Below, piece after piece: positions 7,555 to 15,963 of a stretch of 55,605 nt of DNA (position 1 is its first letter; each line of letters starts with the position of its first letter). The translations under genes were made by a program, and so were the position numbers. Below the pieces are notes generated by a model. It saw only the letters and a list, made by a program, of their open reading frames with translations, was not told where the DNA came from and did no database searches. The DNA comes from Longimicrobium sp. (GTDB taxonomy: Bacteria; Gemmatimonadota; Gemmatimonadetes; Longimicrobiales; Longimicrobiaceae): positions 1 to 55,605 of the forward strand of contig DASUYB010000158.1 in the NCBI GenBank assembly GCA_036377595.1, read 5' to 3'.

Positions 7555-8723
7555 CACCGCGTGCCCCCGATCTCGCCCATCCGCCAGATCTCGCCGAGCG
7601 AGTAGCGGTTCAACCACTCGGAGAGCGCTTCCTTGTCCAGTCGCCGAAGCTGCGTGCCCTCGTCGCTCGGCTCGCAAACGACGATGGATTCGGGAACTTC
7701 GGAGAGTGCGGAGACCAGCGCATCCGAGTGGGTAGTGACGATCAGCTGCGTGCGCTGCGACGCGTCGAGCAGCAGTTCCGCGATGGTCGGCAGGATGTCT
7801 GGATGCAGCCCCAGCTCCGGCTCTTCGATGCACACGATCGGTGGCGGCGACGGATGGCAGAGGATGGCGAGCAGCGACAGGTAGCGCAGGGTGCCGTCGG
7901 AAAGACGTGTGGCGGGCACCAGCACATCTTGTGCTTCCTCGATGAATAGCTGGGCGGTTCCAGCATAAAGCTTGACGGAGATGTGCTGGGCGCCTGCATA
8001 GAATCGCTGAAGGAAACCGAGCAACCTGCTGCGTATGCTCGAGCGCTGGAGCATGTCGTTCAGTACCAGCGCGAGGTTGCTTGCGTCGGGCAGGAGAAAG
8101 TCGACCGGCAGATCAGCCGGTTGTGGCGCACGAGCCTTGGTTCGGGATCCGAATCGCCACTCCCGAAACACGCTGATCCTCCCGAAGAGGCCGGCGAGAT
8201 AGGTCAACTCGGGGTACAGCTCGGGGTCGCGCCGTTGTGAAAGAATCGACTGCTCGCGCGAGAGCCCTGGCACCCGAACAGGGGGCGCGCTCGGAAGCCC
8301 TCCGCGACGGACGATTGCTGCATCCCCGTCGTCCTGTGTGTACAGGACAACGCCGGCCGGATCGACGATCCGCACGATCTCCTCGAACTTCACGTATGGA
8401 CGGAAATCACGAGGTTCGACGTTGATCGAATAGTCCAGGATGCTCTCGTCCGACGGATTGGAGACCCGGGCTTCCACCCAGAAACCGTCCGCTGCCGAGT
8501 TCTTTCGAAGGTACTCCCCCGCCCCGCCACCCTCCCGAATGGCCGCATCAAAATCGCCCTGCGCGGCGCGTAACATGACCAGTGCCTCGATCAAGTTCGA
8601 CTTGCCGGAGGCATTCGGCCCGATCAGCACGTTGAGCGGCAGCAGCTCGATCTCGGGGGCGGGAGACCCGTACGAGAGGAAGTTCTCAAGGGTGAGACTC
8701 AGGATCGAGCGCTTGCCGTTCAT
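7551..8723 (-). CDS. AAA/ABC-type ATPase (AAA_21), partner of DUF4276
   Basis: A 390-residue ATPase of the SMC/OLD-like AAA_21 class. Walker A is GPNASGKSN (residues 35-43), the signature is LSDGTLRYL (274 onward), Walker B is IVCIEEPELGLHP (about 296-308) and the H-loop is TTHSDAL (330-336). The start MNGKRSILSLTLENFLSYGS is typical of RecF/OLD-like ATPases. The insert between Walker A and the signature is about 230 residues with no long coiled coil, so it is not an SMC or RecN. It heads an operon of three overlapping genes. The function is probably defence or nucleic-acid surveillance, inferred from the pairing. Confidence 0.9.
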   Translation of the reverse strand: MNGKRSILSLTLENFLSYGSPAPEIELLPLNVLIGPNASGKSNLIEALVMLRAAQGDFDAAIREGGGAGEYLRKNSAADGFWVEARVSNPSDESILDYSINVEPRDFRPYVKFEEIVRIVDPAGVVLYTQDDGDAAIVRRGGLPSAPPVRVPGLSREQSILSQRRDPELYPELTYLAGLFGRISVFREWRFGSRTKARAPQPADLPVDFLLPDASNLALVLNDMLQRSSIRSRLLGFLQRFYAGAQHISVKLYAGTAQLFIEEAQDVLVPATRLSDGTLRYLSLLAILCHPSPPPIVCIEEPELGLHPDILPTIAELLLDASQRTQLIVTTHSDALVSALSEVPESIVVCEPSDEGTQLRRLDKEALSEWLNRYSLGEIWRMGEIGGTRW

Positions 8724-8802
8724 TGCGGAGGCGGCGGTGGAGCAGTGTGGATATTAGAATCCATTAAGAATGCCGGTGATGGGCGAATTCGGCAATCAAA
8801 AG

Positions 8803-9831
8803 CTACGGATCGCCCAGCCCACGGATGATCCACCGTCCCAGGTTCGGCAGCACGCCGCACGCCCGCGTCAGCACCTCGTCCGGGTAGCCGAGCGCGCGCT
8901 TGATGGATACGTCGCGCTGGATGGTGTTCTTCTCGCGCTCCAGCGACACCACGCGGCGGCGGCCGAGCTGCTGCAGGTAGTAAAACGCGTTGGTCGGCAC
9001 CGGCCAGTCGCTGCCGTGCAGCGTCCTCGCGACCAGCTCCGCATCGCCCGCGAAGCGCGGCAGGTGCTGGAAGCGCGACAGGTTCGAGATCCCCGAGTTG
9101 TCCACCCACAGCCGCGGGAACTCGCGCAGCCACTCCTTCAGCAGCGGCACCTGGTCCTCGTCGCGCGCGTAGGCCACGGGCGCGGCGGTGTGCGCCACGA
9201 TCACCGTTACCCCCGCGCGCAGCGGGCGCTCCAGCAGCCGCAGGTCCTTCAGCCGCGCGTCCACCTGCGCGAAGGTGTTCTCGCTCCCCCCGCTGTGCAC
9301 CAGCAGCGGGATCCCCGTCTCCGCCAGCCGCGCGTAGAAGGGATCGACCGCGGCGTCGGACGGGTCGATGCGCTGCGTCGCGGGGAGCCACTTGATCAGC
9401 ACGGCGCCGCCCTCGACGCACTCCTCCAGCCGCTCCAGCGCGTCGCCGCAGTGGGGATTGACCGACGGGCCGGGGAGCAGCTCGGGATGGCGGCGGCACA
9501 CCTCGAATACCCACGCGGGGGGCACGATCATCTGCGACAGCGACTCGTCCAGCTCGCCGCGCTCGTCGTACACGCCATCGAAGCCCAGCGCCACCGCGTG
9601 GTCGATCTCGCTCGCGCGCACCTTCTCCGCCAGCCGCGCCGCCCAGTCCTCGTCGAAGCTCTTCTGCAGCTGCTCCTCGGTGATCCCCTGCATCCACCGC
9701 AGCACGCGGAAGGTCAGCCGCTTCCGCAGCTTCGGCGACACCCAGCAGCGCGAATCGTTCGTGCCCACCCCCGAGAGATGGGTGTGGACATCGAGCTTCA
9801 CGGGGGGATGAAGCGGGGCGAGGTCGTTCAC
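8803..9831 (-). CDS. Amidohydrolase family protein (metal-dependent hydrolase)
   Basis: A 342-residue TIM-barrel hydrolase of the amidohydrolase_2 type. The metal-binding DVHTHLSG opens the barrel near residue 14. Later motifs are IKWLPATQRIDP, PLLVHSGGSE with the strand-end His, VIVAHTAAP and HGSDWPVPTNAF with the catalytic Asp. Family members include decarboxylases and TatD-like or 2-amino-3-carboxymuconate-semialdehyde decarboxylase-like enzymes; the substrate cannot be read from the sequence. The ATG at 9831 overlaps the stop of the upstream alpha/beta hydrolase (ATGA), so both are co-translated. Confidence 0.88.
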   Translation of the reverse strand: MNDLAPLHPPVKLDVHTHLSGVGTNDSRCWVSPKLRKRLTFRVLRWMQGITEEQLQKSFDEDWAARLAEKVRASEIDHAVALGFDGVYDERGELDESLSQMIVPPAWVFEVCRRHPELLPGPSVNPHCGDALERLEECVEGGAVLIKWLPATQRIDPSDAAVDPFYARLAETGIPLLVHSGGSENTFAQVDARLKDLRLLERPLRAGVTVIVAHTAAPVAYARDEDQVPLLKEWLREFPRLWVDNSGISNLSRFQHLPRFAGDAELVARTLHGSDWPVPTNAFYYLQQLGRRRVVSLEREKNTIQRDVSIKRALGYPDEVLTRACGVLPNLGRWIIRGLGDP

Positions 9832-10793
9832 GATTCAGGATCAGGAGGGGAGTGCCCAGTGCCCAGTGTCCAGCGATGAGGTTCCTGGGCACTGGGCACT
9901 TGGCACTGGGCACTCGGGAGGTGCGCGTCGATCCACTCCGCCGCGGCGGCGACGGCGTCCGGCGCGAAGGCGGTGCTCCAGTGCGTGGCGCGGGGGATCT
10001 CGATCAGCCGGGATGATGGCATCCGCGCGGCGAGGGCGCGGCCCTGCTCGGCGGGGACGAGGCGGTCCGCGGCGCCGTAGACGAGCAGCACCGGCGCGCG
10101 GATCTCCCCCACCGTCTTCGGGAGATCGAGGCGGGCGAGCAGCTCGCGGATCGCATCGACGTACGCGAAGGGCGCGCCGGGCTGGGCCGCGCCGCGGATC
10201 GGATACGCGCGGCGCTTGAGCGGGCCGACGGCGGGGACGGTGCCCCACAGGCCGTAGTGCTCGCGCTGCTCCAGCGTCTCCGCGCGCAGGAAGCCGCCCA
10301 GCTCGCTCATCGCCACGCGCGCGCCGAGGGAGACGGTGACGGGGGCGGAGACCGCGATCGCCGAGGCGGCGTGCGGCACGGCGGCCGTCCCCAGCGCGTG
10401 CAGCACCAGCGATCCCCCGAACGAATGGCCGAGGAGATGGAGCGGAAGCCCGGGCCGCCCGCGCTCCGCCATCTCCACCGCCGCGCGGACGGCGGACGGG
10501 ACGATCTCCGGCGCGAAGACGGTGGTGCTCGACGCGCCGTGGCCGTCGACGTCGAACGAGAACACCTCCACGCCGCGGCGGACGAGCGCCTTGAACAGCG
10601 CCATCTGCGGATACAGCGCATCGTTCCCCGCGCCGTGCGCCGCCACGACGCGCGCCCGCGGCTCCCGCGGGACGAGGCGCCACGCCTCCACCTGGCCGCG
10701 CGCGGCGGGGCGGCGGTAGTGGACGCGCTCCAGCGTGGCGCGCTCCTCGCCCATCCACTCCGCCAATCGCCGAATGCACGCGCGCGGCGGCAT
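9828..10793 (-). CDS. Alpha/beta hydrolase with repeat-derived C-terminal tail
   Basis: A 321-residue alpha/beta-fold hydrolase. The oxyanion region is VVAAHGAGND, the nucleophile elbow is LLGHSFGGSLVL (Ser catalytic), an acid lies in LLVYGAADRLVP and the catalytic His is in RATHWS. The recognisable fold ends around WIDAHL. The last ~27 residues (Pro-Ser-Ala-Gln repeated, then a Thr-Leu-Gly-Thr-Gly-His segment) are encoded by an inserted word-repeat hairpin (9850-9915). This tail is probably not functional. It lies downstream of the NDH-2 gene by one base and upstream of the amidohydrolase with an ATGA overlap. Confidence 0.87.
   Translation of the reverse strand: MPPRACIRRLAEWMGEERATLERVHYRRPAARGQVEAWRLVPREPRARVVAAHGAGNDALYPQMALFKALVRRGVEVFSFDVDGHGASSTTVFAPEIVPSAVRAAVEMAERGRPGLPLHLLGHSFGGSLVLHALGTAAVPHAASAIAVSAPVTVSLGARVAMSELGGFLRAETLEQREHYGLWGTVPAVGPLKRRAYPIRGAAQPGAPFAYVDAIRELLARLDLPKTVGEIRAPVLLVYGAADRLVPAEQGRALAARMPSSRLIEIPRATHWSTAFAPDAVAAAAEWIDAHLPSAQCQVPSAQEPHRWTLGTGHSPPDPES
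9850..9915. repeat. Word-repeat hairpin inside a gene end (AGTGCCC word)
   Basis: The left arm (9850-9873) and right arm (9885-9915) are built from the word AGTGCCC or its complement GGGCACT, repeated two to four times. They fold back on each other around a short loop. The architecture matches the CACGCGGAG-type hairpins elsewhere in the window, although the word differs. The element lies in the 3' end of the alpha/beta hydrolase gene. Confidence 0.75.
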
Positions 10794-12218
10794 CTACGCC
10801 TTCCGCGCCGCGCCGGCGGCGGCCTGGCTCACGTCGCCGCCCATCCACCCGCGCTCGTCCTCGGCCGCCCGGTTGCCGGCCTCGTGCGCCGCCCGCACGT
10901 CGGCCGCGGGGATCCTCTCGTGCGCGTGGTACCCTTCAGGCCGCAGGTCGGGCGACACCTCGCCGGTGATCAGCCGCGCGCCGCGCTGCCAGGTCAGGTA
11001 GCTCCACGCCCACTCGATGAACACCGACACGCGGTTGCGGAAGCCGATCAGCGACATCACGTGGATGAACAGCCACGCCATCCACGCCAGCCACCCCTTC
11101 ATCCGCACCGACGGCCGGGGGACCTGCAGCACCGCCGCGCGCCGGCCGATCGTGGCCATGCTCCCCTTGTCGCGGTAGCGGAAGACGGTCCGCGGCTGCC
11201 CCCGCAGGTCGCGCGCGATGTTCCGCGCCGCCGTCCGCCCCATCTGCATCGCCACCTGCGCCACGCCGGGGAGCGGCTTCCCATCCTCGCCGTTCAGCGC
11301 GGCCAGGTCGCCGATCACGAACACGCGCGGGTCGCCAGGAAGCGACAGGTCGGCCTGGATCACCACGCGGCCGACGCGGTCCGTCTCCGCGTCCAGCCGC
11401 TTCCCCAGGGGAGACGCCGTCACCCCCGCGGCCCACACCACGTTGCGCGCGGGGATGAACTCGTCGCCCACGTACACGCCATTCTCGTCCACCTTCGTCA
11501 CGATGGAGTCCAGCCGCACGGTGACGCCGATGCGCTCCAGCGCGCGCCGCGCGTAGGCGGAGAGGTCGGGGTGATACGCGGCCAGGACGCGCGGGCCGCC
11601 CTCGATCAGGATGATGCGCGCGGTGGACGGGTCGATGTGGCGGAAGTCGCGCACCAGCGACTTGCGCGCGATCTCCGTCATCGCCCCCGCCATCTCCACC
11701 CCCGTCGGGCCCGCGCCGACCACGACGAAGGTGAGCAGCGCGCGCCGCTCCTCCGCGTCGTCCGTCTGCTCCGCCGCCTCGAAGGCCAGGAGGAAGCGGC
11801 GGCGGATCTCCGTGGCGTCCTCCACCGTCTTCAGCCCCGGCGCGATCGGCTCCCACTCCGGGTGGCCGAAGTAGGCGTGCGTGGCCCCGGTGGCGACGAT
11901 CAGGTAGTCGTACGGCACGCGCTGGCCGTCGGCCAGCAGGAGCTGGCGGGCGGCGCGGTCCACGTCCACCACCTCGCCCATCAGCACCTCGGCGTTGCGC
12001 TGCCGGCGCAGCACGCTGCGGATGGGCGCCGCGATGTCGGCGGGTGAGAGCGCGGCGGTGGCCACCTGGTACAGCAGCGGCTGGAAGAGGTGGTGGTTGC
12101 GGCGGTCGACCAGCGTCACCGTCACCGGCGCGCGGCGGAGCGCGCGCGCCGCCCACAATCCCCCGAAGCCGCCGCCGACCACCACCACGTTCGGCACCGC
12201 CATCACCCGTGTCGCCAC
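10794..12218 (-). CDS. ndh: NAD(P)/FAD-dependent oxidoreductase, type II NADH dehydrogenase-like
   Basis: A 474-residue NDH-2-like enzyme that would oxidise NADH and reduce membrane quinone without pumping protons. The FAD motif VVVGGGFGGLWAARALRRA opens the protein. The NAD-binding motif FVVVGAGPTGVEMAGAM lies near residue 170 and a second FAD motif, RVFVIGDLAALNG, near 310. A hydrophobic pair WLAWMAWLFIHVMSLIGF near 370 resembles the membrane anchor of NDH-2. I chose the GTG at 12218 because GGAGGGAG precedes it by four bases; the ATG at 12203 is an alternative. It heads the operon continuing into the hydrolase genes. Confidence 0.9.
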   Translation of the reverse strand: MATRVMAVPNVVVVGGGFGGLWAARALRRAPVTVTLVDRRNHHLFQPLLYQVATAALSPADIAAPIRSVLRRQRNAEVLMGEVVDVDRAARQLLLADGQRVPYDYLIVATGATHAYFGHPEWEPIAPGLKTVEDATEIRRRFLLAFEAAEQTDDAEERRALLTFVVVGAGPTGVEMAGAMTEIARKSLVRDFRHIDPSTARIILIEGGPRVLAAYHPDLSAYARRALERIGVTVRLDSIVTKVDENGVYVGDEFIPARNVVWAAGVTASPLGKRLDAETDRVGRVVIQADLSLPGDPRVFVIGDLAALNGEDGKPLPGVAQVAMQMGRTAARNIARDLRGQPRTVFRYRDKGSMATIGRRAAVLQVPRPSVRMKGWLAWMAWLFIHVMSLIGFRNRVSVFIEWAWSYLTWQRGARLITGEVSPDLRPEGYHAHERIPAADVRAAHEAGNRAAEDERGWMGGDVSQAAAGAARKA

Positions 12219-12372
12219 GAATCTCCCTCCCCTGGGCCGAGGTGCGTTCCCGTGCCGAAGATACCCAACCCGTGCCGCCCGGGGAACACTCGACAGACAG
12301 TTGACGCGAGGGGAGCGCGGCAACAGCTTCGGGGGCCACAATCCGGTCGCAAACAGATGACGGGAGCGGGAA

Positions 12373-12666
12373 TTGAGCGGGACGATCCAGCGCTACGGCC
12401 TTGCGCCGCCCAACGAGGAAGACGCCTTGACGATGCTCGCGCGGGTGATGGGGGTGGATGGGGCGACGAAGGCGTGGCTGCGCGCCTGCCGGGCGGCCGG
12501 CGTGTCGCGCGACGGCGTGCATCGTCTTTCGCCCGAGGAGCTGCTGCGCATCGCCGAGCAGCTGGTGCGGGGAGAAGGCGCGGAGCGGGCCGTGGGCACC
12601 TCGCTGGCCGTGCGCTCGCGCACCTGGCTGCTGCTGAACCGCGAGCACGCGGGAGGTGCGCTGTGA
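12373..12666 (+). CDS. Small hypothetical protein, 97 aa
   Basis: A 97-residue, mostly helical, charged protein without signal peptide or membrane helix. I do not recognise a family; LSPEELLRIAEQLV and the short helices could form a small helical domain. The start is a TTG at 12373 preceded by GGGAGCGGG. The case for it being real is its GTGA overlap with the GAF-domain gene and the sensible amino-acid composition. It probably forms a bicistron with the GAF protein. Confidence 0.62.
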   Translation: MSGTIQRYGLAPPNEEDALTMLARVMGVDGATKAWLRACRAAGVSRDGVHRLSPEELLRIAEQLVRGEGAERAVGTSLAVRSRTWLLLNREHAGGAL

Positions 12667-13196
12667 CCGCGCCGCACACGCCCGCCCTGCCGAAGGACGA
12701 GTTCGCCGACCCCGCGCGGGTCGAGGAGATCGTGGAGCTGGGCCTCCTTTCCCCCGAGGTCGACGCCATCCTGCAGGCCACGGCGGAAGAGGCCGCGGCG
12801 CGCCTGGACCTGCCGATGTCGATGGTGACGGTGGTGCTCGACGAGGCGCAGTTCTTCGCGGCGCACCACGGCTTGAGCGGGTGGATGGCCGAGTCGCGGG
12901 GGACGCCGGTGGAGTGGAGCTTCTGCGCGCACGCCGTGGCCGGCCGCGAGCCCTTCGTCGTCGAGGATGCCACGACACACCCCGTCGTGCGCGACAACCC
13001 GCTGGTGATGCACGAGAACCTGCGCTGCTACGCCGGGATCCCGCTGGTCACCTCGCGCGGCCATGCGATCGGCACCCTGTGCGTGGCCGGCACCGAGGCC
13101 CGCACCTTCAGCGCGGCGGACCTGGACGCGCTGCGCGGACTCGCGCGGAAGGCGGTGGAGCGGATCGAGGCGCGGCGGGGAGAGACGGGCGAATAA
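12663..13196 (+). CDS. GAF domain-containing protein
   Basis: A 177-residue stand-alone GAF domain, a small-molecule sensing module. Typical features are ILQATAEEAAARLDLPMSMV, the central SFCAHAVAGREPFVVEDA, and YAGIPLVTSRGHAIGTLCV near residue 122. The His/Cys around SFCAH are characteristic of the GAF subclass found in bacterial histidine kinases and diguanylate cyclases. There is no output domain, so it may act on a partner such as the 97-aa protein with which it overlaps. Its stop codon lies inside the left arm of a dispersed inverted repeat. Confidence 0.87.
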   Translation: MTAPHTPALPKDEFADPARVEEIVELGLLSPEVDAILQATAEEAAARLDLPMSMVTVVLDEAQFFAAHHGLSGWMAESRGTPVEWSFCAHAVAGREPFVVEDATTHPVVRDNPLVMHENLRCYAGIPLVTSRGHAIGTLCVAGTEARTFSAADLDALRGLARKAVERIEARRGETGE

Positions 13197-13390
13197 ATTC
13201 GCGGCAACAACCACACGAAGTCCGCCTTCGCGGACTACAGACGACGGTGCATCCGATGCCGCGGTGCTCGCGGCCTGGTCTGGTGTGATGTCCCGTTGCG
13301 CGGACCTGGATCTCGACCGCACCGAAGCCTGTAGTCCCCGCAGGGGGACTTCGTGTAGTTGTAGCCGCGAGGCCGCGAGTTTATCCGCCC
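13185..13390. repeat. Inverted repeat with AGTCCGCCTTCGCGGACT core, second copy
   Basis: The left arm (13185-13242) carries TCGCGGCAACAACCACACGA and the AGTCCGCCTTCGCGGACT core. The right arm (13329-13390) is its complement with an indel, and its core has changed to a CCCCGCAGGGGG-type palindrome. The GAF gene terminates within the left arm and the convergent GntR gene terminates beyond the right arm, so the element separates two convergent transcripts. It may serve as a bidirectional terminator. Confidence 0.75.
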
Positions 13391-13403
13391 CGTTCCTTTC
13401 CCC

Positions 13404-14048
13404 TCATCTCCAACCCTCCATCCATTCCACAAACTCCTCCATCCCGAAGCGCCAGTTCGCCTCGAGCAGCGACACGGCGGCGTCCACGTCGCCGCGCTCC
13501 AGCGCGCGGGCGATGTCGTCGTGGGCGCGGGTGGAGACGTGGATGTGCCCGGAGCTCTGCATGTACGCGTACTCGTAGCGCCGCACCACGGCCTTCACGC
13601 TGGCGATCAGCTCCAGCAGCCGCCCGTTGGGGCACCCGCTCACCATCGCCGCGTGCCAGGCCACGTCCAGGTCGATGCGCCGCTCGGGATCGTCGCCCGC
13701 TTCGGCCAGCTCGCGGTTGATGCGGTCCATCTCCGCCACCGTCTCCCGCTCCGGCGGCGGCGACAGGCGCAGCGCCAGCACCTCCAGCGTCCACAGGATC
13801 GGGTAGGTCTCGCGCACCTCGGCCAGTGACAGCGGCTTGACGAAGAAGCCGCGCCCCACGTCCACCTCCAGGAACCCCTCGCGCTCCAGCCGCAGCAGCG
13901 CCTCGCGCACGGGGGTGCGGCTGACGCCCAGCTCCTGCGCCATCACCGAGTCGCTGATGCGCGACCCGGGCGGCAGCTCCTCGCGGAGGATGCGGTCGAC
14001 CACGGCGCGGTGCACCTGCTCGCGGAGCGGAACACGGGTGATGGTCAT
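13404..14048 (-). CDS. GntR family transcriptional regulator (FCD type)
   Basis: A 214-residue regulator. The N-terminal winged helix is canonical: VDRILREELPPGSRISDSVM, then AQELGVSRTPVREALLRLER and EGFLEVDVGRGFFV. The all-helical C-terminal domain (residues ~80-210) is the FCD ligand-binding domain seen in FadR-like regulators, with an Asp/His pattern in DLDVAWHAAMV and HVSTRAHDDI suitable for a metal. Ligands of this class are usually small organic acids; the actual one is unknown. The gene is divergent from the histidine kinase gene and has no metabolic operon beside it. Confidence 0.92.
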   Translation of the reverse strand: MTITRVPLREQVHRAVVDRILREELPPGSRISDSVMAQELGVSRTPVREALLRLEREGFLEVDVGRGFFVKPLSLAEVRETYPILWTLEVLALRLSPPPERETVAEMDRINRELAEAGDDPERRIDLDVAWHAAMVSGCPNGRLLELIASVKAVVRRYEYAYMQSSGHIHVSTRAHDDIARALERGDVDAAVSLLEANWRFGMEEFVEWMEGWR

Positions 14049-14274
14049 CAACGGGTCGGGCGATGGGTCTGGCGCGCGGCGTCCATGGTCGGCGTGACGG
14101 CGGCGCGGGGTGGGGTCCGCGGACAACATCGGCGTCACTTCTCGCCTTTGCAACGGGCGACGGGCGCAGTGCGGCGCGTTGTGGGCCATCGTGGCGCGAC
14201 CGTGACGGAGAGGACGGCGCCCGGTAGATTCCCTCTCCGACCGTTCCCGCTCCATCGGCCATCCCCCGAGATCG

Positions 14275-14982
14275 ATGCCACGGTCCCCGTCCGCCGCGGG
14301 GCGCGAGATCAGCGCCTCGCACCGCATGATGCAGGTCACCGAGCGCGAGCTGCAGCGCATCCTGCTCGACATCCACGACGGGCCGGTGCAGCACATGTAC
14401 GCCGCGCTCAGCCAGTTGGACCTCCTCCGCCGCGCGCTGGACGCCTCGGGCGTGCGCGAGCCCGAGATCTCCGAGCGTACCGAGCGCATCCGCGTCCTCC
14501 TCGAAGGCGGGCTCAACGAAGTGCGCTCCTTCATCGGCGCCTTCCGTCCGCCCGAGTTCGAGGCGCGCGGGCTGGTGACGCTGCTCGAGGGGCTGGCGCT
14601 GCAGCACGAGGCGATGACGGACACGGAGATCGAGCTGGAGGTGCGCGCCCCGCTTCCCGACGTGCCGCTGCCGGTGAAGATCGGGCTCTACCGCGTGCTG
14701 CAGGAGGGGCTCAGCAACGCCTACCGACACGGCGGGGCGAATCGGGTGGTGGTGCGCCTGCGCCGCGTGGTCCGCCGCGGCGAGCCGCGACTGCGGATGA
14801 GCGTGAGCGACAACGGGCAGGGCTTCGACGCGCGCACCGTTCCGGTCGAGGACCACTACGGGCTGCAGGGGATGCGCGACCGGGTGGAGATGATCGGCGG
14901 GCGCTTCCGGCTGCGCAGCCGCCCCGGCCGCGGCGCGATGATCGCCGTGGAGGTGCCCATCGCGGGACAGGGGGAGACGTGA
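14275..14982 (+). CDS. NarL-class histidine kinase without sensor domain
   Basis: A 235-residue kinase of the HPK7 (NarX/DesK) class. The HisKA_3 motif is LLDIHDGPVQHMYAAL with the phospho-accepting His at residue 34. The ATPase N-box is EGLSNAYRHGG and the G-box is SVSDNGQGFD, followed by GLQGMRDRVEMIGG. No membrane helix or sensory domain precedes the His box, so the protein is cytoplasmic and probably senses through a partner. It overlaps the response-regulator gene by four bases (GTGA), which shows that they are a cognate pair. Confidence 0.92.
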   Translation: MPRSPSAAGREISASHRMMQVTERELQRILLDIHDGPVQHMYAALSQLDLLRRALDASGVREPEISERTERIRVLLEGGLNEVRSFIGAFRPPEFEARGLVTLLEGLALQHEAMTDTEIELEVRAPLPDVPLPVKIGLYRVLQEGLSNAYRHGGANRVVVRLRRVVRRGEPRLRMSVSDNGQGFDARTVPVEDHYGLQGMRDRVEMIGGRFRLRSRPGRGAMIAVEVPIAGQGET

Positions 14983-15626
14983 CGCGCGAGAAGATCCGCA
15001 TCGTGCTGGCCGATGACCACGAACTGGTGCTGGAGGGGCTGCGCTCGCTGATCGAGGCCGAGCCTGACATGGAGGTGGTGGCCGGGGCCAAGGACGGCGG
15101 CCAGTGCCTGGACGCGGTCCGCCGCCACAACCCGGACGTCGTCGTGCTCGACCTGGAGATGGGGCCGATGGGCGGGCTGCAGTGCCTGGAATCGCTCCGC
15201 GGCGAGCATCCGGCGGTGCGCGTGCTGGTGCTCACCGCGTACAGCGACGGCGAGTCGATGCGCGCGGCGCTGGAGGGCGGCGCCAGCGGCTTCGCGCTGA
15301 AGACGGAGCCGCCGCAGCAGACCGTGGCCTCCATTCGCCAGGTCTATCGCGGCCAGCTCGTCTTCCCGCTGGCGGCGCGGAGATGGCTCCTGCGTACGCC
15401 GCAGCCCGCGGAGCCCACGCAGCCGACGGACCGGGAGATGGAGATCCTGGCGCTCGTTTCCGAGGGGCTGACCAACGCGCAGATCGCGCGGCGGCTGCGT
15501 GTGAGCGACAACACGGTCAAGTTCCACCTGCAGAACGTCTACCTGAAGCTGGGCGTCCGCAACCGCACCGAGGCCGCCGCCTACTTCCTCCGCCAGCGCG
15601 GGGGCGCGTCGCGGCCGAGGCGGTAG
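14979..15626 (+). CDS. LuxR/NarL family response regulator
   Basis: A 215-residue regulator with an N-terminal receiver domain and C-terminal LuxR-type helix-turn-helix. The phosphorylation pocket is VLADDHELVLEGL (Asp11, Asp12), the phospho-acceptor is Asp58 in VVVLDLEMGPMGG, and the conserved Lys is in FALKTEPP. The DNA-binding part is LTNAQIARRLRVSDNTVKFH. The GTG start overlaps the kinase stop. It is the transcriptional output of the sensorless kinase encoded just upstream; target genes are unknown. Confidence 0.93.
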   Translation: MTREKIRIVLADDHELVLEGLRSLIEAEPDMEVVAGAKDGGQCLDAVRRHNPDVVVLDLEMGPMGGLQCLESLRGEHPAVRVLVLTAYSDGESMRAALEGGASGFALKTEPPQQTVASIRQVYRGQLVFPLAARRWLLRTPQPAEPTQPTDREMEILALVSEGLTNAQIARRLRVSDNTVKFHLQNVYLKLGVRNRTEAAAYFLRQRGGASRPRR

Positions 15627-15963
15627 ACGGGCGATTGAAATCGCGGCAACAACGGCCCAAAGTCCGCCTTCGCGGACTCCCGAGGATGCATCGGTGCGGG
15701 TGGGCGAACACCGCGCAGTCCGCCTTCCACCCCGGATTGAAATCCGGGGCTGGAACGGCAGGAAGTCCGCCTTCGCGGACTGATCCCGTCGCGGGGGAGA
15801 TCCGGAGGCAGGTGCGGAGATCTCGGCGTGGGAATCTGCGAAGGCGGATTTCTTGAAGTTCCAGCGGTGGGTTTCAACCCACCGGGACCGGAGGACTGCT
15901 CCAGATTTTGATTCCATCGGCGAAGGCGGCCATCGGACTCACCCACCTGAACCCACCTCACCC
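15627..15963. repeat. Repeat-filled intergenic region (AGTCCGCC family, several arms)
   Basis: This gap contains no gene but at least three arms of the AGTCCGCCTTCGCGGACT family. Two carry the whole core, at about 15627-15680 (with TGAAATCGCGGCAACAAC) and 15730-15785 (with GATTGAAATCCGGGGCTGG). A diverged inverted one lies at 15835-15885 (GCGAAGGCGGATTTCTTGAA, then GGTGGGTTTCAACCCACC). The last short palindrome and the ATTGAAAT words suggest decay and rearrangement of larger elements. No promoter is clear before the next gene. Confidence 0.7.
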
